Assembly (NCBI RefSeq): GCF_001949145.1
Contig: NW_019091514.1
Coordinates: 37,987-101,986 of the forward strand
Direction: 5' to 3'
DNA: 64,000 bases
Source: Acanthaster planci
Lineage: Eukaryota > Echinodermata > Asteroidea > Valvatida > Acanthasteridae
Below are positions 1-12,523 of this stretch, piece after piece. The notes under the pieces were generated by a model. That model saw nothing but the letters and a program-made list of their open reading frames with translations. It made no database searches and was not told where the DNA came from. A program made the position numbers and the translations under genes. Position 1 is the first letter of the stretch; the number at the start of each line of letters is the position of its first letter.

Positions 1-35
1 ACAAAGGCGTTGCAAGTCCAGGTTTTGTATATACG

Positions 36-140
36 TCTTTGTTCCAAACGTGCATTGGTCCTGGGTAGATAGATTTCGTGGATTGTGATTGGTCAACGCG
101 TTGTAAACTCTTGGAGGCGCGCTATTGTGAATCGCCCGTA
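36..140. repeat. Truncated copy of the palindromic CGATTCACAATAGTGCGCC foldback element
   Basis: Positions 71-140 match the right arm of the much better preserved palindrome at 23841-24014: an ATTGTGATTGG stretch, then AACTCTTGGAGGCGC, then CTATTGTGAATCGCCCGTA. Positions 36-70 resemble its loop region. The left arm is missing or degraded at the window edge. The rest of 1-721 is intron of the C3-like gene, and I see no exon in it. Confidence 0.7.
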
Positions 141-721
141 TTACCCGTCTGACATTTTATGCGCGTCATGGGATGGGTTGACTAAGAGTGATGCACTTTA
201 TGCACAAACCTTAAAGGAATTGCATCAGTCAAAATGTTAATCAGTTTGAACCTTGTCAAAAACTCAAAAATATTGACCTTTTATCATCGCACTTCCAAGT
301 TGTCTTATGTAATGATTTTGAATATACTGTGAATATCAGAATAAGCTTTTTGCGAATTAAATTTAAATAAAATTTGGCACACTGAATTATCTGAATTCAT
401 AAAATATAACAATTTGAATTTCCTGGACTAAAGACTGTTGAGACCACGGTATCTGAAAAGGACTGGTTCCTCTGTGTCCTTCTTATTCACTGAAAACAGT
501 GTATTAGTGCAAGGCATTTCTTACTAAGCAAATGTTTGCCCCAAATCACGAGGTATAGTAACAGTGTCTTTAGTATGGAGAGTTGAAATTATGTTCACGT
601 GAATTCAAAGAACTCAGTGTACCATGTTTTATTCAAACTGAACTCACAAAAGGCTTATTTTGTGACTTGACCGCATTTTGAGTTTATAAAATGTTATCTT
701 ATTTTCGGTTTTAATCCTCAG

Positions 722-3700
722 AATAAGATAAATATTGTGCGTGGTGCAACTGATTTCCTCGAAGATGAACTGCCAGGGTTAACTCGTCCATATGCGATTG
801 CTATCACGGCATATGCCTTAGCTCTCGCTGATAGCGATAGAGCACAGGATGCTATAGAAACCCTCAAAGGCATTGCTACATACGATGCAGGTAAACTTGT
901 CAAAGACGCATACCAAAGAAAGAGCCACATCAGGCATTTATTTACAACGACGTATGCTTGAAACATAAACCCTTTTTTTACCCAATTAATTCAGTTAATA
1001 ATGAATGGAAATCATGCAATGTATTCTGAATATATAATTTGAAGTGCAAGGATAAACATACAAAGATGGCACGGGCAAACACACAGGCTCGCTTAACGGC
1101 AAGGCAAATTGTAAACGTAAACAAATATTTTCATTAGCCTGGTTTCTTCAGTTAGCTATTAACACGGTGGCTGCCGTAGCATGAGACAGCTTTAGGGGGT
1201 TAATGTGAAGTTTCCACTTTTTAGCATTCGCATCTCGTAGGCTGCTCTCATTTCATCCTGAAAATACATGTACAACACTTCAGCTTGCTTGCAGTTTTAC
1301 TAACGCCAGAATGTCAGGTTTGAAGGTCGGCAAGCAAGTAAGGCAGTCCACTGGATGGTATATTGACGTTGGCTGGCCGCACCCACAGCATCGGCTGCCG
1401 ACAACTGCAGCATCAGCTTCCGACCCGTAAATTCGCACGTCTATTCTGTATTCATACTTCTGCGAATAAAGTATTTTAATACAGGCCATCCATAATCAAA
1501 GAAAAGAGACTTGCCGAAAAGGTTTCGAAAATGATTTTGAACTGAGCAAAGGTTTTAGGTGTTTAGACTAGTAACGATGCGAAGAGTCGCATATAAGATG
1601 CATATAAACTAAAATCGCCAATAGCTAAACATATCTATTTCCAAGGATGGTTTGCGCCGAGGAGATGTTTTTTTGTTTTGTTTTGTTGTTTTGGTTTTTT
1701 TTTGCCCTGCCTGACATGTATTTTTACATTGTCTACTTAGTGTTTGCCCCCGAAGGCTTGTGAAAAACCACAAGTGTACTCTGGTGGGACTCGAACCCAC
1801 GACTTTCTGCTTAGTACAGACGTCTTAACCAGTCTACCTCCGAGCTTGGTTCGAGTCAGATGTAGCAGCGGGTATCGCGAACAACTATTCCCAATGATGG
1901 TTTGCGCCGGGGAGATGTTAATTAATTAATTAAATATATCTAAGTAAAAACAATGAAATTTTTTTGGGGTGCACTTTCAGACTCTCGTTACTGGGCAGCT
2001 GATGACTCGTCGTTTGGTGCCGGACGAAAACCTTACTGGTACGTCGGCCGACCAAAAGCCATTGAAGTTGAGACCACCAGCTACGCATTACTTGCCCTGC
2101 TGACAGTCGGGGATATCCCCTACACACACGCCATTGTCAACTGGCTAACCAATCAGGAAAATTACGATGGAGGATTCGCGTCCACGCAGGTATTATTTGA
2201 AAAAAAAAAGTGCAACCCTAGCCGCCAGGGCCTCTGACAGTCACTGATTAAAGGCATATACAGTTATTTTTATGTTAAAAATAAAGGAGCTTTGTGATGA
2301 GTTTGAGTTCTTGCGAGAAAACTGTAAGTGAAATTTGTCCTTATAATTGCAGGACACGGTTGTTGCGTTGCACGCCTTGTCGGTATATTCGGATGCGGTT
2401 CAACAAGACAACACCGACATTAGATGCCACGTCACGTGTGACAAAAGTGGATTCAATGAAAGGTTCAAACTAAATCCGGGCAGTGCGCTCGTACGCCAAC
2501 AAAAAAGCATCAACGTGAGTCGGGCTGTCTGTCTGTCTGTCTGTCGGTCGGGCGGTCTTTGTGCCAAGCAATAACATGCAACAAAGAAACAGAAATAAAC
2601 GGTATAAATCAATTATAAAACAGCCTAAAAGTTAGTATTGGTTTCAGAGAATATATAGAATGACGGGCGAGGAGGATGTTACCGTGCGAGTATTGTAATC
2701 CCTTTACAATTTGAAAGACTTTTGAACAATCCGAATTTTGTTGGTCACTTCAGTTAGCATCGATTTCAGAAGCCAACCATTTTAAAAGTCCTTTTAAGGG
2801 TCATGTTATTGTACATTTCACCCAATGGGCGTTCCATTTTCGGTTAACCACAGCACTATACATGGCGATAGTACAAGAGGAATTTCATGGCATCGGAAAA
2901 AAGCACAGATCCTACGAAACCCAATTTTAATGCGGAGGGGGCTGAGGGCATTAGGCATATATTCAAGACACCTCATCTGTACTCCTTACCATTTACCTAT
3001 TTGGCCCACCATTACATTTCTAAACGCACCGTCCGGTATGAGGTCTATGGACGTGCTCAACCCCCCCCCGAGAGCTGTGCCCCATTGGACAAAAAAACCA
3101 TAAAACCAATAACTATTTGCCTTGAGCGCATTCTCCCTTGAATATTTGGTTTTGTGAAACTAAAATTACAAACACGGCATTCTTTTCAATAGTTACAGTC
3201 ACTATTGACGTCTGTTATATCGTCGCAAAGATATTACTTCAGTTTTTTGTTTTGTACGGCGTAACGCGGATTGGCATAAATTAATGCGGATTGAAATGGT
3301 TCTTTTTATGTGCGAACTTGTTTATTTTTAGGTACCAGAAATAAGCGAAGATATGACTGTTGTCATTAACTCAGGAGGATCGGGCTTGGGTCGCTTCCAA
3401 GTGAGTTCTAATTCAAAACCAAGACTGTCTTTTGCTCAAAAAAGTGAGCTTTTGCCGATGTTAATTCCTTGGATTCTTCTGAATCAACCTGCTTTTCACA
3501 GTGCTAAATTTTGATTTGATTTGATTCGATTTTAAAATTCTTCCAAAAACATTAGAACACTCAAGCACAACGTTTATCCACTATAAAATTGGTTTTCCAA
3601 ATTATAAACCTTAGTATTTATATTGTTTTAAAGAATACTCAGTCAGATATTCCTTTTAATAATAGTTTGAGGCTACCTACTACCTTCCCGAGCCTAACAG

Positions 3701-6700
3701 GAATGACAGTTGTGACTTTGAGCTGCAGATCAATCAGGGCGATACCCCGCAAGCTGATCATCTCGAGGACAACGATGAGGAATATTTCTCTTACGATGTA
3801 CAAGTAAGGTATGAATGTTTGCAGTCCAGGGCAAGTAAATCATGATATCGCCTTTCTATGTTTAAGGTATATGTAATGTATGTGTCAACTGCGTTTCACC
3901 CTATAAAATTGTTTTAGTCTGCGTATGGAAACTTACACGCCGAAAACGCGACTAGGGAAAACACGCTAAAGCATGCCACCTGTCCAGCTCACATATTAAA
4001 AAAGACTTGTCGATAAGGTCATGCGCTCGGCATCCTTGCTTAAAGGTACACAGGGTTTTTTCTTCGGTCACGTGACCTTCATAAAAATCATAAGTGGGTC
4101 GGGTAGACTGGAGTATTCAAAATTGTATTATTGAACCCTTGTGAAGGAATAACCCTTTAATTGGAAAATATTGGATTTGTTATATTGAAAACAATGTGCA
4201 CTTGGAAAATCTACTTTATCCGTCGGACACACTTTCACATTGTAGTTATCTCCGTGGAGAACGAACCGGTATGGCTATTTTAGACGTGGGACTGTTCACC
4301 GGATATGTTGCTGTTGAAGAAGACTTGAAACAAGTAAGCGGTCGATATTATTAGGTATCAAGAATTCTTAAGACTCTGATGATCAGTTTAACAACATGCC
4401 ATGCAGCTAAGAGTAAAAAAAAATGATACACCAAAACTAAGGGATAAGAATGAAATCAAATATAAGCTCATCAGTTATCCATTTTAAGTTTAATTACTTT
4501 AATTGAACCCTTTAACTTAATTGAACTAGGACGTTTGTTCCAGGACATTTGCACTTTTTTATTTTCCCGATTTTCTTTCCCTTGCGGAAAAAAAAGTTTT
4601 GGCCTCTACGCGAGCATTAATTCTAATGGCTATGACGATGTGTCCCATTCTGTAATGGATCCTTTTGTTTTTCCACAGAATATTGATCCTTATGGATTTG
4701 TATTCAATCCTTGGCCTGATAAGCCATGAGTCAATTTATTTGGCTGCGACTTAAAAGTAAACACAAGACTATGACAGTGACTGCAGCCACTTCCCACAGA
4801 GTCGTGTCTAATTTCAAGACGGGCAAATCATTCGTTCTTGGGTTTAGGGCCTTACTTGAGAAAAAGGTCATCACCCTTTTACTTTCGTCTTCATCTGCTG
4901 ATCGTATGTTGATAACACATATCAAGTATTATCGTCTTGGGCAACGATTAAACTGAATCAAAAAAGATGAAACTTTTTTAATTGACTGATATTATCCAGT
5001 TTGTAAATTGGCATGTACCTCATTATGCTCTGTGATGGCTGTGGGATGAGTGGAATTTGAAGCGATAATGTTTAAGACTCTTAGGAAAACATCATAGGTT
5101 ATATCACGAATGATTGATTATTTTACATTTAATATTGCAAGACCTCAGTTGGTCAGGAAACTTGATGACATTTTAATTCCTGATTACAAACTTCAGAATG
5201 TATGAAGCACCCTTTTCAAAGCCCAAATCACAGCGACCTCTTGAGTTTTAGAGGGCACGTTTCGAGACTGATGTTGGCCACAATGAAAACTCATTATTTG
5301 AGAAGGGATGTTAATATTATCATCTTGATCCAGTTAATTTAATTGGGTGAGACTTACCGAGTTTGAATTAGTGGTTTTTTTCATGATTCAGGTGATGGAA
5401 AACAGCAATGGAACTGTCCAGCAGTATGAGGCCACTGATCGCGCGGCCATTTTTTATCTCGCAGAAGTAAGTCAAATTCAAGTCACTTAGTGATCTTCCT
5501 TCATTTTCAACCGCCCACAAACCAAATGATATTTTAAAAACTAAAAATCCATTGTAGCTTGCAGTAGTCTGAATTGCTATGTGGTCTTTCTCTGCCTTTC
5601 TGTTGTGAAGATCTCTGGACAAGAAGCAACGCGAATCCAATTCCGAGCAAGACGTAAATTTAAAGTCGGTAAGATCCAGCCCGTCGCAGTACGTGTATAC
5701 GACTACTACAACCCTAGTAAGTACCAAGAATCCGTCCTTTTAGACAGAAGTCGCACTCACATTTTCGTTAGTGTGGACATTCCTTTCTTCTGGTGCATTT
5801 CCGAAAACCTCGGTAAAGTTACTCATTTTCCTTGAGCTGTGAGCACTATTTTTAGATTTTTGCCGATGGTTTCCTTAACTGATTCCCATCATTTTGCTAT
5901 GGAAAGCCCTGACCTCAAAATGGGTTGTAACTGTGCTTCATCGCCAAGGGGTAAACCTTGTGTAAACCTGGCTGAGTTCACACAATGCTGTCACAGCGTG
6001 CATTTTGTAAACTGGTTTTGTTTTCATGCCCAGGCAAGGATTACAAGGTTCACACACATTGGTTTAGTAAATTGGTAAGAAGCAGGTTTGGAAATCACCT
6101 CTCCTGGAGCACTGGAGATGTATCATTTTAAAATTATTTATTTTTTTACTTTGTATCTCTGCATTGTTGACAAAAAGTTGGTAAGCTCGAATTAACAAAG
6201 GGGAAGGCTTGTCAGACCATGTAATACTGTGGGCTCCGACGTCTACCCCGCTCGTGGGAGCGGGGCAAACGTTGGATACCCCACATTTCCATTTTTTGGT
6301 AGACCTTAAGAGCTTCTTCTCAATTTAATTATCTGACAATAGCCGAGGACTGTGTTAGGTTCTTGGGTCCCAAGGAAGGCTCCAGCATGCTTGCCAAGCT
6401 GTGCGATGACAACACTTGCATTTGTGCTGAAGGCAAGTATGCTGTTATTGTAATAATTTCATCAAGGAGGAAGGAAAGCTGTTTTCCTGCTTTTAAAGGC
6501 ATGTAATAAGTGGCTGCTGTATTTCTTATAATTTTGGAATCGTGCGTGACCTAGCCACGAAACGGGGATCGCTCAAAGATGGTGCAGTGCTCTTAACACT
6601 TCATCGTATACCCAGCAAGAAATGAGACCAAGGGGTACCCCCCACCATGTCCAATCCCTATACACATTCCAGACTATTGTTACTTAACACATCCCCCCCA

Positions 6701-9700
6701 AGATGTCTGAAAGGAATTCCCCAGATTCCAGCGAGACAATGACCAACACAAAGCAGGGGGGGTTCTCTCCGTCTCATATCTTGACGCATAGGCTTCATCG
6801 TGTACCACTGTGAATTTCCAGGCTTGCAACACCAGAAGTGTTGCTTTTATATGTTGACTTTCTGTTGTAATCCCTGGCTCCATGCTGTACAGGCTCTATG
6901 GTTTTTGACAAACGCATTTACAAATGGGGATATCCACCCAAACGGAGCTGCATGACTTAATGGAGTGCCGAAGTCAATGGGCTAGTTCAAGGACTGGCTT
7001 TTTGTCAAACGCTGGCAGATTTTGGATGGTAACCAGTGCATATTTCGCGAACAGAGCAGGAAAAATCAACCAAAGGTCGACAAATGGTCATGACTCGAAT
7101 CTGTCCCATTCTGTCGCTGAGGACCTGTGGCCTTATCACGCTCCAGGCTATCATTTTTCACCTTCATCCCTTATTCTTATGCATGAGCGTGTACCTATAA
7201 GGGGGCGGGGCAGGGACAACACATTCAAAGTCTCATAGGACAACTGACATAATCATTCGTCCATAGGCCTATTTTTGTGTGACGCCAAAAAAATCTCAAA
7301 ATGTACCATGGCCCTAGAGGATCAATAAATGACCAGTTTAAATAAAATTGAATGTTGTTCGGTTCCTATTTTTCCACAGGAAACTGTTCAGGTACCCCGA
7401 AGAAAACAGGAAGGGACTATAATGTTTATGAATTGAAGACGAAGGCTTGTGTAACAAAATCTCATTTTGGTACGGTTAAGTAAAGAATTACATTTTTAAT
7501 TCTTACCTTTCGAATAAATGTGTTTGTTAGTTTTTAAAACGGGAAGCGAGGAGATCACACAATAGTCAATAAGTCTTCATAAGTTGCGCTTCTTTATCCA
7601 CTGTCAGAGGTTTAAACAACTCTGAAAGAGAGACACGTAGGCCTGCATAAGAAAATAAAAAGTTGCCATGAAGACAACTTTTATATGGATGTCTAAAAAT
7701 GGCACGATTTCAGGTCATTCTTACAAGATACGTGCATATACTACGCCACGCTATAGCGCAACGGCATGTTAAATCCCTTATTTCCATGACAACCATCTTT
7801 GATATTGTGTGTTCACACAGCATTCAAAGTACGTGTAAATGGCGAGGAGGAGAAGGGCAACTTCCAGCTCTACACCTTGAAGATTCTCACCCCTCTCAAG
7901 AAAGGTATAAATATGATAAATGAATACGATGTCATATTTGGATGCCATATTGAGAATGCCCGGTCGTTTATGGGAAATTACTGACAAAGGACAATGACAC
8001 GTATAGCTTACCTTTGGAGTATCTCATTTAGAATCCTTAAATATGGATCATGTTACAGTGCGCATTGCCAAAAGAAAAGGTCACGTGGGCAAAATGCTAT
8101 CCAATGAGGGCTCGAAGAAATTACTTCTAACATCTTGAAGTAGGTCTAATCAACCCATCCCAGGCCCTGTGACCAACGAGACCTAATCCGGTGGAAGTGT
8201 GTAAATCAATGTGTTTTATTACTTGGTCCGTAGACAGAAACTCCGGAAAACGTTGCCACAAGGTTAAAAATTACCCCTTTTAAAAACATTTTAACCCATT
8301 TTTGTTCGCACAGGATGTAAAAATTCAGTGTCTTAGCTCCCCAAATACGTGGGTTTCAACTTATGACCAAGTACGGTCAAAATCATAAATATCCAAACTC
8401 CAAAACTCTTTTGTCGTTGGATTTTTTCCCGTTTTGCGAGCGTCGTGTTTTATATACATGGCAACGTGCATGTGAAGCCGTGTCAGCCCACCGCTGTCCG
8501 AGTTGACGGAATGTCTCAGCTTATATCATGACTATAAACCTTTTCTTCCGTAAATTTTATTCTGTGTTTATGATCGTACTATATGGGTGTCTCATACAGT
8601 ACGGGACGACCAATACTCTTCGGTTCAGGCCTGTACACCGTGGTCAGTTTTTACCTGGAAACAGGCGTCACCGTCAAAATAGCAATGTTTTCACCGGAAA
8701 GAAAGTAAACAAGCTATTGTTAACTGGTATGCCGTAAGCCCGTAACATGACATCTTGCAAACGCAAAGTGAAAGGTGAGCAGAGTACAAAAAGCGCAACC
8801 ATTACAGGGCGTTGTTTACAACAGTATTGTAATTATTCAATTTAAACTGAATCTGCACCGACTATAAGGCTTGAGCTGGACCAAGAAAGGATGCTCCTTT
8901 GGTTGGAACTGAACTTTGCTGGTTCACAAAGGACTAGGAAATGCTACACCAATCAAATGAACACTCCCGACCAGCACAGCTCTTGGCAACCGATGTGGGG
9001 GTGCTTCTGCTCTAGCCAGATAACAAAAGCGTAGTAGTATCCGCCCAGAGCAGGAACACCCCTTATCGGTTGAAAAGAGCCATGTTGGTGGGAGCGTACA
9101 TTTGATTGGTAGTGATGCGACCTTAACTCGTGCATTTCATAATCGTTTGTGAACCAGCGAAGTGCAGTTCCCACCAACTTGAAAGAGCCTCTATATTGCT
9201 AGGAAAATCTCTCCCATTCTTAGTCGAGCTCGGGGCTCATAGAAGCGCTTCCCTATAGTTGCGCACTAATTTAATTCAAATTAGTAATAACCGGTAATAC
9301 CAAATAATGAAGTGGCGCTGAAAATATTTTTTTATCTAGGTGTAACACGTATAACTAATTCGAGGTCATAGGTGAGAAGGATCCACGTCTGTGTCATTTG
9401 AGTTTATTTAATACTCTATAGAATAAACGCCCCAATTGTCAAGGTTTGGTGCTTAATCCTATCACAGACCTAATAATCTAATTCATATTTTCATTGAAGG
9501 ATTGGATAATGTTGAAGCTGGTGACAAGCGAATCTTCATGAAGACTAAAACCTGCGATACTCCACACCTGAAGAACATAAGGGATTACTTGGTGATCGGC
9601 AGCAGGGGACTGCCGATGAAGGGCGATGGGGAATCAATCACGTGAGTGTACGCTTTAATATTCTTCCGCATACAAGCTTTTTATTACGTCTTGACTGATG

Positions 9701-10297
9701 TGATCATATGACTCTTTACAATTATGCATAAATCCTTAAATAAAGTGAGAAGGTTCTTTCGTTCAAAATGGAAACCTAAACTGGCCTAATATATGACTCG
9801 CTGGAAGTCCATATTTTAAACGTGCCTTATGCTAAGACATTCGATGTAGCAGCCCATAAGCTATGGAATGCGCAGCTATGGCGTATGTGAATGGAAACGT
9901 GTGTCTTTTGAATATAAGATAAAACCTTTCTATTTAACAGTGTAATCTTCAATACGGGCGATTCACAATAGTGCGCCACCAAGAGTCTGCAACGCCATGG
10001 CCAATCACATTGCGCGAAATCTGTCGACCCAAAGCACGTTCGGAAAGGGTCGACAAATTTCGTGCGTTGGATTGTGATTTATCGGACAACTGCATAGTAC
10101 CGTAAACAAGAAAGCTTCATTCATTAAGCTGTTTTCTTATTTTGTGCCACAGGTACAAGTACTATATCGATGAGAAAATGGTGTTTTACGAGTGGCCGGT
10201 TTTGAGGGATCTCCAGATCAGGAAATGGGAACGGATCAGCCAAAAACTCCAGAATCTTCAGGCTGAATTGGAAGATAACATCGGATGCGCCACTTAA
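722..10297 (+). CDS. C3: Complement C3-like thioester protein, C-terminal 521 codons (5' part off window)
   Basis: Exons: 722-890, 1981-2189, 2353-2514, 3332-3400, 3672-3808, 4246-4333, 5392-5466, 5611-5716, 6343-6432, 7380-7469, 7821-7904, 9500-9641, 10153-10297 (stop TAA). All phases agree and the total, 1566 nt, is divisible by three. The order follows vertebrate C3: late thioester (alpha-alpha barrel) domain with YAIAITAYALALA and ETTSYALLALL, then NYDGGFASTQ, then the receptor-binding macroglobulin domain with GMAILDVGLFTG and VRVYDYYNP, a cysteine-rich CAEGNC linker, and an NTR/C345C domain ending IGCAT. The NTR domain separates C3/C4/C5 proteins from plain alpha-2-macroglobulins. The family is secreted; it is cleaved and binds microbial surfaces covalently as an opsonin. 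The GCGEQ thioester, the anaphylatoxin region and the signal peptide lie upstream and cannot be checked, so C3 versus another C3/C4/C5-like paralogue stays open. The gene carries one GC-AG intron, and several introns hold repeats. Confidence 0.93.
1635..1919 (-). mobile_element. tRNA-derived SINE with 35-bp target-site duplication
   Basis: On the minus strand there is an A-box-like segment (1817-1845, GGTAGACTGGTTAAGACG) and a perfect B box, GGTTCGAGTCC (1787-1797). An A-rich tail follows, read on the plus strand as the T-rich run at 1668-1703. The unit is bracketed by direct repeats at 1635-1669 and 1885-1919 that differ at three positions and contain GATGGTTTGCGCCG. That is the signature of LINE-assisted retroposition. 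It lies in the first visible C3 intron. Confidence 0.8.
2524..2545. repeat. (CTGT)n microsatellite
   Basis: Five to six CTGT units lie about 10 bp inside the intron that follows the third visible C3 exon. Confidence 0.8.
6433..6434 (+). other. Non-canonical GC splice donor in the C3-like gene
   Basis: The exon ends GCTGAAG and the intron starts GCAAGTATGC, the preferred GC-donor context AG|GCAAGT. Only this donor joins in phase to the next exon (7380). The nearby GT at 6437 shifts frame and meets a stop. Confidence 0.85.
8868..9225. mobile_element. Foldback MITE with arms of about 150 bp
   Basis: The left arm (8868-9020) and the reverse complement of the right arm (9040-9225) share GCTGGTTCACAAA, ACCAATCAAATG, ACACTCCC/ACGCTCCC, GGCTCTT and the ends CGAGCTCG/TGAGCTGG. 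A further copy of one arm lies at 33168-33345. There is no coding potential. It sits in the C3 intron between 7904 and 9500. Confidence 0.8.
9954..10083. mobile_element. Copy of the palindromic CGATTCACAATAGTGCGCC element (right arm truncated)
   Basis: It begins GGGCGATTCACAATAGTGCG, continues through AAGAGTCTGCAACGCCATGGCC and the loop GGAAAGGGTCGACAAATTTCG, and loses similarity after GGATTGTGAT. It lies in the last C3 intron, about 70 bp before the final exon. Confidence 0.85.
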
Positions 10298-12523
10298 ACG
10301 ACCACCAAACAATTTATCATAGGCACAAAGGACATAGGGCTGTGTATTCTGATAAATCGGTGCAGAGGGATTGAACGACAAATAAGCTGCATTATTATGC
10401 ACAATCCTATTAATGGGTTTCTACCAATGGCTAATACTGGAAATCAAGCCACCCTTTTTTCAGGGCTGCATTGAGTATTTGATTTGAAGTTATTCGCAAA
10501 AATATTTTAAAGCCTCCTACAGAAAGAAGGTTTGGGGCGTCCCATCCCCGAACACCAGTTTATGTCTTGACCAATGATTGCGTATGTCACTGAGCTGGTA
10601 TTGGCTAATCAAAGTAAGGATTTGAGGCTCATTTAAATTGCATTGTCCAATCAAATCAATTTTATACCCTTTCGTGACTGGTGGCATTTAAAGCTTTCGG
10701 AAAAGAATTTTTCAACTTGATACTTTCAAGTATTTCTTGCTTTAATACTATATATGCATGTCCTTGATTTGATGAACTGGTACTCATTCTTCTAAAAAAA
10801 TACTCTATGTTTAACCAGTTCACTTCCTCCACAGGCTCCTGTATAAAATCCACGATTTGTTTGTCGTCCAATCCCATGATTCAAGGAGAATCATCTGGAA
10901 ATTTGACTCAAAGCTTGTGTTTATCATACCACAGGTGTATTTTCCCATTTTGTAGCATAAAGACTTGCCGGCAAAAGTATAATGAGCATTAATTGTCAAG
11001 CTGATTCTCTAATCTGTAGTATATACAGGTATAACTAATGATAAGCGTCAGATTATTTTCCTCTAGAAGAACAGAGAAAAGAATTATTTCTGGTTATTCA
11101 AGGCCAAAGCTTTTAGTCGGTAGCTGCATTTGCTTGTTTTTTTTATCCAATGATTGATTTTATTTTCTTTAAACGTTTTGTGATGCTCATTAATATGTAT
11201 GAATTTAACCCTTATTCGCGGTTAGGGATGTATGCATTTCCATCTTGTTCAAATATCTTATTCATTAGCTATATTATAGGTTTCTTATTCCATTCAATAT
11301 TTCTCAATAGAACCCCTGGTATTTGATTTTGTTTCCTTCAGCGCGGCTCACTGAAAGTGATTTAGGACATGGTGTAATCTACTGGCTAAATCGCTGGTCT
11401 AATTTCCTGCCACGTGCTTCACATTTTGGCGACATGCAGAGGACTGCATTGAATTTGCGGGACATGAACATCATAAGGACGAATTTTAATAACTGGTCTC
11501 AAGCTGTACTTTGGCTGGTTTTAAAGGGTTTGCTGTCGGGCTTCCTAGGCCATTGTAGTAGTCTAAGTGTTAATGTTAGCCTGACTAAAGTTGAATTTAC
11601 AAGGTCCACTTTTGAAATTTGGTTTTCAAATTACTTTGGCTTTTGAAAAATCTGTTACTGGAATAGAAGTTAATGATTACTTAAATTAAGCGTTTGCCAA
11701 TTCGAAAGTAGACTGCATTCTCCATATGAAAATAATGATATCCATCATACCGCAAATACCAATTTCCATGACATGTAATCGACTTCTTGGGCGTATCTTG
11801 TTTAGAGGTACATGAATTATGATCATATTATTGTGCCCACGAATGTAGCCTGTGCTTGTGAACACATTGCAGTTTATCCATATGTATGCGCTTATTGGCA
11901 TGCATGGGTGTACCAATGTGTGCAACAGCATTTGGGCTCATTCATCTCAGGCATGCAGTCTAGACTAAGAAAAGACGTGGTGTTTAGAGCCAAGTTATTC
12001 AGACTTGCTTAGTCAGGTAGCTGCAACGAAACCCCGTTATTGCAACATGTCCAACGTGCTGTTTCATCTACGTTTAACCCAAAATATATGAAAAATTGTA
12101 TCTATTGTAAGACCCAATCACCAAAATAGATTAGAACCTAATTACGTATATACCAATACCTAGCCTATGTATTCACAACAGTGTAAAGTTCTAAACACTC
12201 TCTAAAGTACCTACGAACACAAAGTATATGTACAAGGTATATTTTAAGTAGTATATAGACAGATATGTTGCCTTGCTACCCGGAATGGAGCCGAAGGACA
12301 GTGTGTTTCTCTATCAAAAGCCTTGTCTTGCCGCTATCAAAACTTACTGTGTTGAAATATCGTTTTTCTTTATTCTCACAAATTTAGGTTGCTATTTTTT
12401 CTTCAGACTTACTTCTTTTTATGTACCCAACGCCTGAAGCGCACATACGTATTGATTACATTTAAATATGTTTTTAGTAAAAGGAAGGAGATTTGGGAAA
12501 AATTTTATTCCCCTATATGGTAA

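Larger units (their letters stand above)
6343..10297 (+). other. Exons encoding the cysteine-rich linker and NTR/C345C domain of the C3-like protein
   Basis: Five exons after the macroglobulin domain give: CVRFLGPKEG with LCDDNTCICAEGNC; KTKACVTKSHF with FKVRVNG; FQLYTLKILTPLKK; KTKTCDTPHLKNIRDYLVIG; and a C-terminal exon with YYIDEKMVFYEWPV. They align in order with the C-terminus of vertebrate C3 (CAEENC; KACEPGVDYVYKTRL; CREALKLEEKKHYLMWGL; IIGKDTWVEHWP). The tail after the WPV motif is short and ends in one cysteine, whereas vertebrate C3 has a longer tail with several. Confidence 0.88.

Noticed and set aside
1783-1850. A standalone tRNA gene on the minus strand
   Set aside because: A and B boxes are present, but the acceptor stem does not pair. 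An A-rich tail and flanking duplication show a SINE.
3919-3970. A candidate extra C3 exon (SLRMETYTPKTRLG-like frame)
   Set aside because: No usable donor follows. Joining 3808 directly to 4246 gives the expected family sequence (YDVQVSYLRGERTGMAILD) in frame.
6235-6270. CCCCGCTCGTGGGAGCGGGG hairpin as a regulatory element
   Set aside because: A single short inverted repeat in an intron, with no supporting context.
11323-11646. A 107-codon plus-strand ORF in intergenic DNA
   Set aside because: It has no recognisable motif, composition like its surroundings, and no splice or homology support.
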